Positions 1 through 11,884 are shown, counted from the first letter of the stretch. The stretch: DNA of 64,000 nt from Flaccisagitta enflata (GCA_965153355.1 OZ231126.1:63984001-64048000); one strand, 5' to 3'. Made by a program: numbers and translations. The notes: generated by a model from the sequence alone, not told the origin.

Positions 1-949
1 CTTCCGTGTAAGTTCCCAGGTTTCTTTCCTTCCTCTCTTTTTCGCGTTTTATCCATCTTGGCGTGTCTTAGGTGGCTATTAATCCGTGCTAAATCGGTAC
101 TTGTGTCACCAGAAACAATTTATTCTCCCTTTCCCATGTCAGGGAATGTCACATTTGGCGAGTCTAGTTATTGATGATTCTTTCTCTCTGCTCATTTCAT
201 CGGTCAACGTCATAAATTACTTTCATAGATTTTTTTTTCATTCCGTACTTTTGGTTTCTCCTCCCTTTTAGACACGTTTTCTTTCCTCCTTTTTCCAGGT
301 TCCATGAATAATGTTCGCTCATTAACTATTTCTATGTTTCTCTTCTCTTTGTTATTAAGTGTTCTTTCCTGTCGTTCTTTTTCATTTTCTTCCACCATCG
401 TTCTCATTTTTTGTTCCGTGCTTCGTTTCCCCTTCCCCCTGCCCACTTCCACTTTCAAACTCTGTCCCTACTTTGCATTTGAACAGCAGCCCGAGTCAAG
501 TTGAGTCGATGTACTTTGATCCTGATGATAGTTGAAGTTATCCCCTAAAATTTTGGGCGATAGTTTGACACAAAACCGGGGGCACCATCCCATATCATGG
601 GTAGTAAAACACGGGGAAAACGAAGAGGAGGAAGAGGCCAAAATTCTTCCAGTATGGTATAAATGCTAGAGCATAGTACGTTTTCTATAAGGTATGAGGG
701 GTATGGCGGCTCAGGTATTATTTGACCGTCATGAAGTTTTATGTGGCGTCTTCAATCATCACATTTCGCATAACGTAAAAGACCACTGACTTGAACAGTA
801 AACAAAATCAATTCTGTCAGGCGGATATTTTTCATTCTTTGCCGGTTAACAATAAGTTCTCAATACTACTTTGGAAATAAGTTTAGCATCAATATAAGTG
901 TCAGTTCATTTACTGACTAGAACGGTACAAAAACATATTCAAACGGTTC
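1..949. other. Intergenic, no gene recognised
   Basis: Pyrimidine-rich sequence at 1-500, then mixed AT-rich sequence. Short open frames exist on both strands but none has recognisable protein motifs, and the pyrimidine bias explains them. The right part (about 800-949) adjoins the 3' end of the Tc1-like transposase remnant and may be its 3' flank. Confidence 0.5.
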
Positions 950-1231
950 TCAATACTCGATATGGCCTCCCTGCTGGCTAATCACTGCCTGCATTGTTGT
1001 CGGTATCGATTCGTACAAGGCTTCGAGGTAAGATGGAGCTGGAGTGACTTGTCTCCACACCTTCAATTCGATTCTTTTCAGGCCGCCAATCGAAGTGGCG
1101 TATTCCCATTGCTGTATGTTCTTCATCTGCGACCACAAATTTTCTATTAGATTAAGATCCGGCGAATTGCCGAGCCAATCTGGGAATAGTTTGGTGCCAT
1201 TTACATAATGCCAGTTCTTTGTAGGTGTCAA
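950..1231 (-). pseudogene. Tc1/mariner-type transposase, C-terminal fragment
   Basis: The minus-strand frame ending at 950 contains SPDLNLIENLW (about 1133-1165) preceded by LFPDWLGN. This is the Tc1-type signature around the third catalytic residue, the Glu of IENLW in DDE/DD34E transposases. The frame ends QQGGHIEY, like the usual C-terminal GGHTKY of Tc1 transposases. Only about 90 of some 340 residues remain. The DNA-binding domain and the first two catalytic Asp residues are absent, and the sequence upstream (above about 1231) runs into an unrelated palindrome. It cannot encode an active enzyme. It shows that Tc1-type elements, which target TA, were active here, and is a possible source of mobilisation for the TA-flanked MITEs of the window. 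Confidence 0.8.
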
Positions 1232-1267
1232 AATGTAGTAACGTAAATTAGGGTGACTGCAAATATG

Positions 1268-1580
1268 GTCATATTTGAATCTGGTCTCCCTCGCGGGAGA
1301 AATGATACCCATTTCCATCACAGATGATAACCCTAAAATCTGGTGGCAATCAAATGAAGTTTACTCATGGCCGCAACCCCCCTCATTTCCCAAAGAAATT
1401 GTACAGGAAGGATTTTGGCCTCTGCAGCTTCCTATCTTTTATAATGGAAATTGGGTGGGGTTGCGGCCATGAGTAAACTTTGTCTGATCATCTCCAGATT
1501 TTAGAGTTACCATCTATGATGAAATTGGTCACATTTCTCCCGCAAGGAAGACGAGATTTGGATTTGACCATATTTCAAGT
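1268..1580. repeat. Foldback element (about 105-bp arms)
   Basis: The sequence from about 1268 to 1382 is nearly repeated as reverse complement at about 1456-1575. The best inner stem is AAGTTTACTCATGGCCGCAA (from 1358) against its complement ending near 1480. Outer parts of both arms share TCTCCC, ATCTGG and ATTTC blocks with small mismatches. The loop is about 75 bp. It disrupts the 5' side of the transposase remnant. Confidence 0.7.
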
Positions 1581-1960
1581 CACCTTAATGTAAATGGACT
1601 GACCATTATTTTTTTAGTTGCGGACACGCAACTCTATAAGAGGCTTTGTCTGTCCGTCGGTTGGTCCGTCGGTCCGTCCGTAACCATTGAGTTGAAAAGT
1701 GGGAAAACGCGCATTTGAGTAAACTTTGTCTGATCATCTCCAGATTTTAGAGTTACCATCTATGATGAAATTGGTCACATTTCTCCCGCAAGGAAGACGA
1801 GATTTGGATTTGACCATATTTCAAGTCACCTTAATGTAAATGGACTGACCATTATTTTTTTAGTTGCGGCACGCAATCGAGGCTTTGTCTGTCCGTCGGT
1901 TGGTCCGTCGGTCCGTCCGTAACATTTTGAAAAGTGGGAAAACGCGCATTTTGAGTTGAT
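1471..1960 (+). repeat. 246-bp tandem duplication containing a family-1 repeat
   Basis: GAGTAAACTTTGTCTGATC starts at 1471 and again at 1717, and the following sequence is nearly identical through the CCGT/GGTC tract and the GTGGGAAAACGCGCATTT block. The duplicated unit joins the right arm of the preceding foldback to a family-1 repeat (hairpin TAGTTGCGG...CGCAA, then GTCCGTCGGTCCGTCCGT). The second unit has lost a few bases in the hairpin and tract. Confidence 0.85.
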
Positions 1961-2008
1961 GGCCCGGCCTTGTAACTGTAACAGAGCCAGTAATCTCCGG
2001 TTGGTCTA

Positions 2009-2624
2009 CAGTACGATGGGACCAATGACGACCTAGACTGGAGGATAGATTTTAGGTACCTTAATTTTATTTGTATTATAAAATATTTGAGATCTAGGCT
2101 AAATAAAGATTGCTTTATTGAGTGAAAATGTTTGGGTCTCTCAAACTTCAACTTGCGACTTGACCTCATCAAAACTTCAATTTTCAAAGTTCTAACCTAT
2201 CTCAATAGATCGGGTGGAAAATTTTATATAGTTTTGAAAAAAAAAATCTGCTCAATTGGTCTATTTTTACAGGTTTTATGGCCGTTTTAAATTTTGCCCA
2301 AAAATTGATTTGCATAACTTTTGTTTATTAAACATAGCCATATTGAACATAGCCATAAAACGTGTAAAAATGGTCCGATTGAGCTGAATTTTTTTTCAAA
2401 ATTTTATAGAATTTTTCACCTGATCTAATAAAATTGGTCAAAATCTAGGAAAATGAAGTATTGATAAGGTCAAGTCACAAGTTGAGATTTAAGAGATGCA
2501 AATGCATTCACTCAATAGAGCAACCTTTAATTAGCCTAAATTTAAAATATTTCATGATACAAATGAAATTAAGATATCTATAATCTATCCTCCAGTCTTG
2601 GTCGTCATTGCTCCCATCGTACTG
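2009..2624. mobile_element. 616-bp palindromic MITE, TA-flanked (family CAGTAC)
   Basis: Begins CAGTACGATGGGA and ends TCCCATCGTACTG, flanked by TA on both sides (2007-2008 and 2625-2626). Nearly the whole element is an inverted repeat with arms of roughly 290 bp; the block CTGGAGGATAGATT and the segments around AATTTTATTTGTAT and CTTCAATTT recur as complements. It has no ORF. The length, palindromic form and TA duplication are those of a non-autonomous Tc1/mariner-superfamily foldback element. A second member lies at 49528-50146. Confidence 0.85.
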
Positions 2625-2626
2625 TA

Positions 2627-3059
2627 CATTGAAAGATAATTTGATGTAGATCATTTTAGTCATGGATTTTTTATGGATTCCTTAAGATTAAAGCAACTTA
2701 TGCTCAACTGAACTCGATGCTAAACTTATTCCAAGGTAGTGATCAAGTTGAGCTTAGAACAAATACAAATTATACAAATTATACAAATTGTACAAATTAT
2801 ACAAATTATACAAATCATACAATGTACGGATGCATCAATAGAGCCAGGCTTAACTCACTTTCATACCTCGCTATCCAGATGGAGAATCTGTTATGAAATG
2901 TTGAAAAAATATATCATAGCTAAAATAAAAGACAATATCAGCCGTTCTGACCTTGTACATCCACCCTCTATTTACTGGATAGGTCCTAACTGGAAATGTT
3001 AAAAACATTAAATCAATGCTTAACACATGAGTGAAAATCAGACGTTCAATCATACAATC
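2627..3059. other. Intergenic, no gene recognised
   Basis: AT-rich. The only structure seen is a short ACAAATTAT tandem run at about 2760-2820. The open frame through that run is repeat-derived. Confidence 0.5.
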
Positions 3060-4895
3060 CAATTCATGATGGGAACCTCCTATTTGTCCTAAGATACTTG
3101 GTACTAAGACCCATAAGTCCTGGGGTCTACTAGTCCTAAGATTTATTAGTCCTAAGGTTTTTTAGTCCTAGGGTTTACTAGTCCTAAAGCACTTGACATA
3201 GGAGAGTCAGATAGTCCTAAGTTTGGGGTCTATAAGTCCTAAAAGCAACTAGGATATAGGATCCATTAGTTCTAAGGTCTACTAGTCCTAAACAAATGAG
3301 TGGGTCCTCTAGTCCTAAGAGGAGGGTTTTATAGTCCTAAAGGTAAAACTTATCCTAGCTGACACTGAATGTTTGTTGTGCCAGGGTTTACTAGTCCTAA
3401 ACAAAAATGCTGAGATGAAATATCTAGTTGAATGATTGACATAATAAGTCCTAAAAGAAAGGCCTACTACTCTTAATAATAAAATCTTCAATTTACAGTC
3501 AATGGACAAAACACTATAGATGTATTTATCCTAATATTAGCTTTGATCTTATCTCTTGAAAAAGAATAACATGTATGAAATAACCTGGGATTTAAATTAC
3601 AGCTTACTATAATTTTACAAAAAATGTTAAAGCTAGCTGTAATATAAGCACAACTGGTTGTTAGTTCAAGCCTGCTTTAACATTTTATTTATTAGTTTAT
3701 AGCCAAATGTAATCTTAACAACTAATCATTGCATATGATAATTTGTTGATTTTCAAGAAGTTAGATCTGAAGTAATAGTATAAAATACATACTTAAAAAT
3801 GTTTTGTCTATTGACTGTTTAAGAGTAATAAACCCTGTTACAGGGTGTACTAGTCCTAAATATTTGAGTCGCCTTTTCTTAATTAGGACTAACAAACCCG
3901 TAACTAGGGTCTACTAGTCCTAAGAATGATATCGACTTACAAGTACAAAATCTTTAATTTAGGACTAGTACACCCTGTAACAGGGTCTACTAGTCCTAAA
4001 TGCTTGATTTGCCTTTTCTTATTTTGGACTAGTAAACCCTGTGACAGGGTCTACTAGAGTCCTAAATATTTGATTTCTCCCTTTCTTATTTAGGACTAGT
4101 AAACCCTGTGACAGGGTCTACTAGTCCTAAATATTTGATTTCTCTCTTTCTTATTTAGGACTAATAAACCCTGTCACAGGGTCTACTAGATTTAAATACT
4201 TGATCTGCCCTTTTTTAGTTAGGACTAAGAAACCTTTAGCCAGGGTATCTTAATCCTAAAAATATGATAGATTTATAAACACGATATCTTCAATTTTTAG
4301 TCAACGGATAAAACACTATAGATGTATTTATCAAATTAATTCATATAATATTTCATTCATTTTCAAAAAGTTGGACCAAAGCTAATGGCATGATATATAC
4401 ACCTTTAACGTTTTGTCCATTGATTTTTTAGGACTAATAAACCCTGTTACAGGGTCTACTAGTCCTAAATGCTTGATTTGTCTTTTTTTGATTAGGACTA
4501 ACAAACCCTTAGCCAAGGTCTATCGGTCCTAATAATAAGATCAACTCTCAAGTGGATAATCTTTAATTTAGGACTAGTAAACCCTGTGACAGGGTCTACT
4601 AGACCTAACTACGTGGGTGTATATCAGCTATCAGTTAGAACTAGTAGACCTCCTCCCTTAGGACTAGTCAACCCTAGGACTACTGGACCTTAGCACTGAA
4701 AAACCTTTACTTTAGGACTATCAGACCCTCCTTATTTATTCCCTTTAGGACTAGTCAACCTTGTTATTAGGACTAGTAAACCCTAGTACTAATAGACTCT
4801 AAGACTACTAGACCTTAGGACAGTTAGACCCTAGGACTGTAAAACCCTAGGACTAAGTATCTTAGGCCTACTAGACCGAACCCTTCATGATATAC
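3060..4895. repeat. 1.8-kb foldback built from a TAGTCCTAAG minisatellite
   Basis: The left half carries many copies of TAGTCCTAAG/GGTCTACTAGTCCTAA and the right half their reverse complement TTAGGACTAGTAAACCC, so the region folds on itself. The ends match in inverse orientation: ATGATGGGAACC with TCCTAAGATACTTGG on the left against CCAA/GTATCTTAGG with GAACCCTTCATGAT on the right. At about 3830-4610 the motif is organised as hairpin units of roughly 65-70 bp in which ACTAGTAAACCCTGTGACAG is followed by its complement GGGTCTACTAGTCCT, separated by TATTTGATTTCTCCCTTTCT. Two palindromic MITE-like copies sit inside (3496-3817 and about 4297-4427). Confidence 0.85.
3496..3817. mobile_element. 322-bp palindromic MITE-like element (family CAGTCA)
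   Basis: Starts CAGTCAATGGACAAAACA and ends TGTTTTGTCTATTGACTG. The left flank is TA and the right TT, so the target duplication is imperfect. The middle contains ACAGC/GCTGT palindromes. Related copies are at 49102-49412 and, degraded, at about 4297-4427. It lies inside the TAGTCCTAAG foldback. Confidence 0.7.
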
Positions 4896-5256
4896 TATGA
4901 TAAAACTGTAAATGCACGTTGAACGGTTAGAAATGGCACAATTTTGTGTTTCCTTTAAAATGGCCTACATGTATCACAGGTTTCCCCTCCGCTGAGAAGT
5001 TGAACAGGTCAGAAAAACATCATAAACCACTATAAATGTCGATTAATTGTTTGCGAAGGAAGCAATAGTAGACACAACTAATGGATTTTCTCACAGCTTT
5101 CTGACAAACAAACCGATCGCATCAAATTGCAGAGGAGCGTTGCTACAGCACAATGGTTTTCAAGGTATACCCGACTGAAAGACATGAATTCCGATGTCCT
5201 ATCAGTAATGTTTTAGTTATTTCTATGTTGGCGGTAGGGTGGGATTTTGATAAAAA
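4896..5256. other. Intergenic, no gene recognised
   Basis: No motif, repeat family or coding signal was recognised. It separates the minisatellite foldback from the family-2 repeat at the 3' end of SLC22 copy A. Confidence 0.45.
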
Positions 5257-5538
5257 CAAGCCCGACCGAGCAACGATGCGTCCGGGCTGTGTCTCGGCGT
5301 GTATTGATCTTATGACATATGTAAGGAGAGACAGATGGACGAACAGAAGGGCGAATAGACTCTCAAAACATGTTGGTTGATCATTTGTTTCAGTGTAGGA
5401 TCTCACCGTGGCCAAAAACAGCCGAGAAACGCGGTTTTTGCACAGGCGTAACGGACGGACGGACGGACGGACGGACGGACAGACCGACAGACGGACAGAC
5501 CCTCTTATCGAGATGCGTTCCTGCCGGATGCATCTAAA
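5257..5538 (-). repeat. Family-2 dispersed repeat, reverse copy
   Basis: In reverse orientation it reads ACAAGCCCGAC ... CAGCCGAGAAACGCGGTTTT ... (ACGG)n ... CCTCTTAT ... ATGCATCTAAAAA. The same modules in the same order occur at 6578-6827 (reverse) and 27881-28171 (forward). The tetranucleotide tract is at about 5456-5500. It stops 3 bp before the SLC22 copy A stop codon, so on the transcript it would form the start of the 3' UTR. Confidence 0.85.
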
Positions 5539-5540
5539 AA

Positions 5541-8061
5541 TCAATAGAAGGCCAAATTGGTCTTTCTCTTCATTTTTTTGAACTCCGCCATAGTTTGAGG
5601 CAGCGGTTCATTGAGAGTCTCAGCCACGTGGAATGTCAAAAACGCAATCAACACACCCACAACGCCGATGATCATTTCCAACTCGAAGGGATGACGTGTC
5701 TGTACAAACGACGAGAAGCACGCTAGGCAAGAAATGGACCGTGCAAAACACATACTGAACAAAAAAGAGCGACCTCGCAACAGCGTCGGGAAAGACTCTT
5801 GCTGCCACAAGAAAAAAGATTCAAACAAAATGGCGACGGCGAATTTGGCGGTGAGATTTAAGGCTTTACGAAGATCCGCGTAATCGGCTTCGTAATCGTC
5901 GACACATCCTCGAACTGCGGCAGAGACGAGGAAGGAAAGAGCTGAAAATTCGTGGGAAAAGAGGAAGGAAAAGGAGGGAGGAGAACGGGTCGGAAATGGT
6001 TCAATATACGATGTTGCTACTTCAAGAAAGAGTTACTGTTCTCTCTGATAAATTAAAAGAGATATTGTATAAGACACAGCGAATATCATGGAGCAAAGCT
6101 TTAAACATGAAAGAATATAAACTAATTTTCCTAATACACTTAAAGTCTAGCCGTTGGTATGACGGTTCACTGGTCGGTCGGTCGGCCCAAAATGCTTCTG
6201 TCAAAAAGGGTAAAAACGCTCATTTTCGCCGCTATACCCACACTGGGCCGATATCACAACCCAGCATGATTTTTCCGGCCACCCAGCTACCTTGCAATCC
6301 AAGCTATCCTATCCAACTATCAGACTGGGTGAGCTCACTACCCAGCATAAATTTCACGGCCATCCAGCCCCTATTCAACCATTGTAAACCTAACTATCCT
6401 ATCCCTCTATCAGACCGGGCTGATATCACCACCTTGCAGAAATTTCTCGGGCACCCAGCATCCGTCCAACCATTCCAACTATCCTATCCTGCTATGAATA
6501 AGGCCCCTTTTCCCTCCGCGAACCCGGGATTGATTCAGTTGTGAACGGGTTTTACCATTCTTAGTACAAGCAAATTAACAAGCCCGACCAGGCAACGATG
6601 CGTCCGGACTGTTTCTCTGCATGTATTGAACATGTGACATGAATGGAGAGACAGATGGACGAACTGACAGATGAAACGACTGACGGAGACTCTCAACACA
6701 TGTTTGTCAATCGTTTGATTTGGTACAGGATCTCACAAAAACAGCCGAGAAACGCGGTTTTTGCACAGGCGTTACGGACCGATGGACCGACAGACCCTCT
6801 TATAGAGATGCGAGGACGCATCAAAAAATTGTGAACAAACTGCTTTACCGGCCAAGAGTATTGAGAAGAACATTGTGGGCCTCCTCTTGACAAACATGAC
6901 GATAGGAATGGCCAAGAGTCGGGCAGGAAGACTGATCAACGCGAGAAGAAGAAAGTTGACGAGCCGATTGCCGGCCAACGTCCTGTAAGAAAACGTCAAC
7001 CCGATATAGACGAAATTGCAATACGACCAAATAGCGCTTGCGCAAAAAATGGTCCATGCGTAAGCGCGAGAACGGAGAGCGAGGCAAAAATCGGAATCGA
7101 CATTTGACGGTGGAGTGGAAGTTTGGGGAAAAGAGACACGGGGAGTGTCGTTGTCGTTGTTGTCGTTGTTGACTTTTATGCTCTCTTCATCCATCATCGC
7201 TTCTTTTTCCTCCCTCTCTTCCTCCTCCTCCTCCTCAAGGTCCATTGCGACCCTTTCGTAGTCTCGCTCATCAAACGTCATCTTCCGGGATACAGCGATG
7301 TTTTTCAGAATAATAAAAGCCTCCTCGTGTTGCCCGTTTTTAATGAGCCAAGGAAGACTTTCAGGGGTAAAGTGAATGATGATGACAGCAAAAATGCCAA
7401 ACAGGTTGATGAGACACATGGAATATCTGTGTGGGGAATTGGGGGACAGAGAGAGAGGTGAGAGAGAGAGAGAGAGAGAGAGAGGCAGAGAGACAGAGAG
7501 ACTGAGTGAAAGTGGGATGTGAGAAACATACAGACAAGCAGACAATCGGAAATTCACTTTAAATACACTATATTTTTTTTATTTTTGCGGTTTTTGGCCT
7601 CACTGCTCCTACCCAAATGATCTGTTGACCTCAATTACGGCCCCTGCCCACCCGCACGCGACTGGGGTAGCCGTGTATCCGGCCTTGTTTTCTGAATTTC
7701 TAAATTTGCATTTACTTACCTCCAGTCAGGAAGGAAATGAACGACGGCAGGCAAAAGAAGGCTTCCCAAAGTCCATCCAAAATTGCAAGAAGCGGCAACA
7801 AATCTTCTTTTGGCGAAGAACATTTCCAACTTGAGCGTGATAATACAGGACATGCCAACGTACGCGGCGCCCAAAATGAATCGAATCACACAATATGCCG
7901 CCACATTTGGAACCTTCAATCATGGTTAACTTCTGAGGTACACGTGTACATAATCATACTTGGCGTTGGTTGTTGTTAGCATGGAAAAGCAAAGTCATGC
8001 ACGCCAGTTATATATATTTATTTGCTTGATGCTCTGAGTGATATTGTCAACAACATCAGTG

Positions 8062-8145
<84 letters not shown>

Positions 8146-9657
8146 GCAACAACAACAACAACAACAACAATAACAACAACAACAACAACAACAAAAACAA
8201 CTACAGCAACATTCAAAAGGATGATTTAGAAAAGACATCAGCAAAAAAGAAAGAGATGTACCGATAAAAACAACTACCTTAGTCAATGGCAATGATAACA
8301 TACGCAATGACAAAGTGAACAATATAAAAGCAACGACAAAGGGAATGACAGCGATATCATCGACAGATAAAATGACCACCATCACTTACCCATAGCACCA
8401 GAAATCCTGTCAGGACGGCGATTCCACCTGCCACCATTCCGACGGGTTTCCTTCCGAATTTGTCCGCCAGATGTCCCGAGAAAAAGGCGGAGAAAAGTCC
8501 GCCCAGAAAGAAGAGCATTTCCACGATGTTGGCGTAGATTTCCCGGTCGCAGACAAGACGCCATTCCATCGGAAAGGAAAAGGAAGAAGATGAGTTCGGA
8601 AATGTCCAGTTGTCGTTTGGACATCCTATCGCGCAGATTTCCTGGGGATATTTAGTCGCGTGAACGCGACTCTAGAAGCCGCTATGTCGGTCGGTCGGTC
8701 GGTCGGTCGGTCGGTCGGTCGGTCGGTCGGTCGGTCGGTCGGTCGGTCGGTCGGTCGGTCGGTCGGTCGGTCGGTCGGTCTGTCTGTCTGTCCGTAACTT
8801 TTTTGAAATATAGGCTTTATAGTCGTTTTAAAGGTTATTGAAGGTTATTAAAGGTAATTATAGGTAATTTTTGGTAATTGTAGGTAATTTTAGGTAATCT
8901 TAGGTAATTATAGGTAAATATAGGTATTTTAGTAATCTGTATCATGTAAGTCAGAAAGGTTGTCTTGGACTATGAATTGAGGTAATTGTAGGAAATATAG
9001 GAAATAATGGGTAATTATAGGTGATTATAGATAATTTATGGTAATTTAATGTAATTGTAGGTAATTATAGGTATTTACAGGTAGTTAAAGGTAAATGTGG
9101 GTAATTATAGGAAGATATAGGTACTTAGTTATCTTCATTATCTTTATTACCTTATTACCTTAATTACCTTAATTACCTTTATTACCCTTATTAACACGCG
9201 ACTAAGGTTTGTTGACCTTGTTTTTTTTTCAATTAAGTTCAAATGTTTATATCAAATTGATTAATTAATGAATGAATGAATGGATGGATGAATAAATTGA
9301 TTTTCGTCGCACACAGAAAACTATATACAAAACGTAAGAATTGTAGAGATTTGTCTGCAACGTGGTATAGTCTTTCATGTGACTTCTTCTGTGATAATAT
9401 GTCACCGTTCATCGGAAATCGCAAAATGTTAACAGCGATTCATAATCGTATGGACTCACTGCCGTGGTAAGATTTTCCGCATATTCTTCTGTGAAGTCTC
9501 CGCATCTGAATTTCGTCTTATAGGACACCAACGAATTACCCATGAACAAAAAGTTGTGATAAACGCTGACCACGTTTAACAGGAGCCAAAATCCAAACGG
9601 ATATCTTCCACAAACGCCGAGGTCAGAGAGCAGACCGTCTAACTCAGATGATCCCAT
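5541..9657 (-). CDS. SLC22-family solute transporter, copy A (5 exons, 540 aa)
   Basis: Predicted plasma-membrane organic-ion transporter of the SLC22 branch of the major facilitator superfamily; the substrate cannot be read from sequence. Exons, in order of translation: 9657-9460, 8641-8390, 7913-7720, 7426-6849, 5941-5541. They sum to 1623 nt with intron phases 0,0,2,1 and GT/AG ends. Visible hallmarks are TM1 (about residues 20-42), a Cys- and Asn-X-Ser/Thr-rich extracellular loop (about 45-100) ending in EWRLVCD (92-98), the MFS loop GHLADKFGRK (122-131), PESLPWL after TM6 (236-242), an acidic loop before TM7 and ESFPTLLRG (456-464). Length is normal for the family (about 550). The ATG was chosen because it is the first in frame and is conserved in copy B. 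Introns carry a CAA microsatellite, a GGTAATTATA minisatellite and a family-2 repeat. Whether it is expressed is unknown. Confidence 0.9.
6235..6490 (+). repeat. Degenerate ~75-bp tandem repeat in SLC22-A intron 4
   Basis: Three units share CAGACTGGG/CGGGCTGATATCAC, ACCCAGCATAAATTT, CGGCCACCCAGC and AACCAT...AACTATCCTATCC. The frame happens to stay open through them, but the sequence lies inside intron 4 and shows no protein homology. Confidence 0.65.
6578..6827 (-). repeat. Family-2 dispersed repeat in SLC22-A intron 4
   Basis: Reverse copy with the module order ACAAGCCCGACC, GCGTCCGGACTG, ACATGAATGGAGAGACAGATGG, CAGCCGAGAAACGCGG, a short CCGAT/GACC tract, CCTCTTATAGAGATGCG and ACGCATC. It ends 22 bp from the exon 4 boundary (6849). 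Confidence 0.85.
8062..8215 (+). repeat. (CAA)n microsatellite
   Basis: About 150 bp of CAA/AAC trinucleotide repeat with a few interruptions, in intron 2 of SLC22 copy A. It opens long homopolymer-like frames on both strands that are not genes. The same trinucleotide is expanded at 15079-15232 and 53393-53453, and inside the coding sequence of copy B (19517-19650). Confidence 0.95.
8650..9205. repeat. Family-1 type element with (GGTC)n and GGTAATTATA minisatellite
   Basis: Starts TTTAGTCGCGTGAACGCGACT, continues into a GGTC tetranucleotide array (about 8689-8790), then a degenerate 9-11 bp minisatellite GGTAATTATA (8830-9130) whose complement TTACCTTAATTACC closes the element at 9140-9185. 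It ends CACGCGACTAA, the complement of the opening TTAGTCGCGTG. It fills most of intron 1 of SLC22 copy A. Confidence 0.75.
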
Positions 9658-10212
9658 GTAATCTGATGATGGCAATAAATGTAATGCTCTTCCAGTCAGA
9701 TTGTTACAACAACTGTGTATCTGTTGGTAACTTTCCTGGCTGAATGTCTTCCGATTGATTCGATTCATAAACTAATTTTTCCTCCACTTCGACAGGGATT
9801 TTGAATAAATGAATGACTGAAGGAATGAATGAATTACTCAGTAAATGAATACATCAATCGAATAAGTGCAAACAGTGATGATAATGATTCCAAAATCGAT
9901 GTTTTAGCGACTGGTTGGAAGGTTGGACTGACGGACGGACGGACGAGCGGATGGATATGACCGCTTGAAGACGTCCGAGGTTAAGATCCTCATGCGCACT
10001 TTTAAGACATCAACGATCCAAACGTATCTGATCGTAGCACTTGATGTGGCCCCCAAGATCCACCCCTTTAGTTGAAGGAAGCTGAGACTAAACAGTAAAT
10101 GGACGGACAGTATTATAAGGCGAATTCACTGTCAGACGGCCTGATGTTCTCTGATGCTTATGAAAGTTCGGACAGGTTATGGAGACATAATGATGAGTCA
10201 AAAAACAAGTTC

Positions 10213-10263
<51 letters not shown>

Positions 10264-10287
10264 TCTCTGAAAACCATTAAACTAGTA
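9658..10287. other. Region 5' of SLC22 copy A, no promoter element recognised
   Basis: Contains GAATGAATGA runs, a short GACGGACGG tract near 9935 and an (AG)n run at 10216-10260. No TATA box or other convincing promoter signal could be assigned. It would include the 5' UTR and promoter of copy A if the chosen start is right. Confidence 0.4.
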
Positions 10288-10454
10288 CAGCTGGACCCCG
10301 CCCTAACGGACCCGCAACAAACGGAATTTCACCTATAACAGATGCAAACTCGTTATCCCTTCATTTTATTTCTTTTTTTGGCAATAACGGAAGTCCACGT
10401 ATAACAGAAGAAAATTATTGATCCCCTGAAATCCGTTGGAGCGGGGTTCAGCTG
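10288..10454. mobile_element. 167-bp pogo/Tigger-like MITE, TA-flanked
   Basis: Ends are CAGCTGGACCCCGCCC and, inverted, CAGCTGAACCCCGCTCC, flanked by TA (10286-10287, 10455-10456). Internal ATAACGGA/TAACGGAC blocks and the CAG..ACCCCG terminus resemble pogo/Tigger-type MITEs. It is non-coding. Confidence 0.8.
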
Positions 10455-10682
10455 TATTACGTTCAAAAGTCCCCTGTTTCAGCATCAAATTTTGTTGAGC
10501 CAGGAAAAGTTATTCATCGCTCGATCCTGCCACAATCATGACAATGAAAATAAAATAAACAAAATAGAAAGAAAAAATAGGTCTTTTGTTTTCTTTCTTC
10601 TTTCTTTTTTCTTTTTCTCTTTTTTTCCATTTTTCTTTTTTTTTCTCTCTTTTTCTTTATTTTTTTTCTCTCTCTTTTTCTT

Positions 10683-10697
10683 TTTTTTTTCTCTCCC

Positions 10698-10785
<88 letters not shown>

Positions 10786-10803
10786 TTTTTCCTTTCTTTC
10801 TTG
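10683..10803 (+). repeat. (CTTT)n microsatellite
   Basis: A tetranucleotide run in a wider pyrimidine-rich stretch (10570-10840). The F/S/L-rich frames across it are artefacts. Confidence 0.95.
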
Positions 10804-10840
10804 CTTTCTTTATATCATTCTTACTTTCGTTTTTTCTCTT

Positions 10841-11093
<253 letters not shown>

Positions 11094-11884
11094 TTTTCTC
11101 ATGGTCTTCTCCTCATCAATAACTCATAACATTTAACTGACAATTGATTAATCAAGCTAAAACACGGCGGCTTAAAACTGGCAGGGGAATCCAGGTAGTC
11201 TTTCGGCTATCAGTTTTCTGAGCTAAGACGTCCGTGAATCTTTTAAAGGTAGAAAATAAACCTCCTTTTCGTTTGATGTACACCGTCTTCGGATCGGACT
11301 GTAAAATGCAAAACTTACATAGCTCCTAAACTAACAGGAAAATGTCATGAAATTTTTAGTGAATATTGGTAACATGTGACGGTTTTTGCATGTGAAAGCA
11401 CAGATCTTAAATAGAAAAGGTGAGGGAAAAAAAAATATTGAAAGAAAACCCATTTTTCTTAGGAAAAAGTTGTTTTTGCATTTCAACAAAAACTCTAGGA
11501 TTTATTTTTGATGACGGTCTTGAGCAGTAGTTTATTTTGCTCATGGATTTTAGGTCAATTTTCTGACTGGACGTGGCTGAATTTTTGGTGTAAAATTGCC
11601 CAATTTTCTAAAAAATCGACTTTTTTACACTTGCTTCTTCATTTGATAAAAAAAATGGGGGCAAAATCAATCAAAAATTTGGTTACTACCAGCTAGATCA
11701 GCAAAAACTCTTCAATTTGATCATCAATTTCATGGAGATTCGTCTATTCAAAGCAGAGAAATATTGATTATTGAAATTTGTGAAAAATGTCAAAATTGCC
11801 ACTGAAATGGAAACTACATTTTGACCTCTATACCCTTTCATCTTTGAAATGCTCTCAAATCTTAATGAATAAAGATAAACAGGT

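Noticed and set aside
3100-4870. CRISPR-like regular repeats
   Set aside because: Unit length, spacing and inverted arrangement vary, there are no cas genes and the sequence is animal; it is a foldback minisatellite.
5996-6544. 182-codon plus-strand frame
   Set aside because: Lies in intron 4 of SLC22 copy A and is produced by a degenerate ~75-bp tandem repeat.
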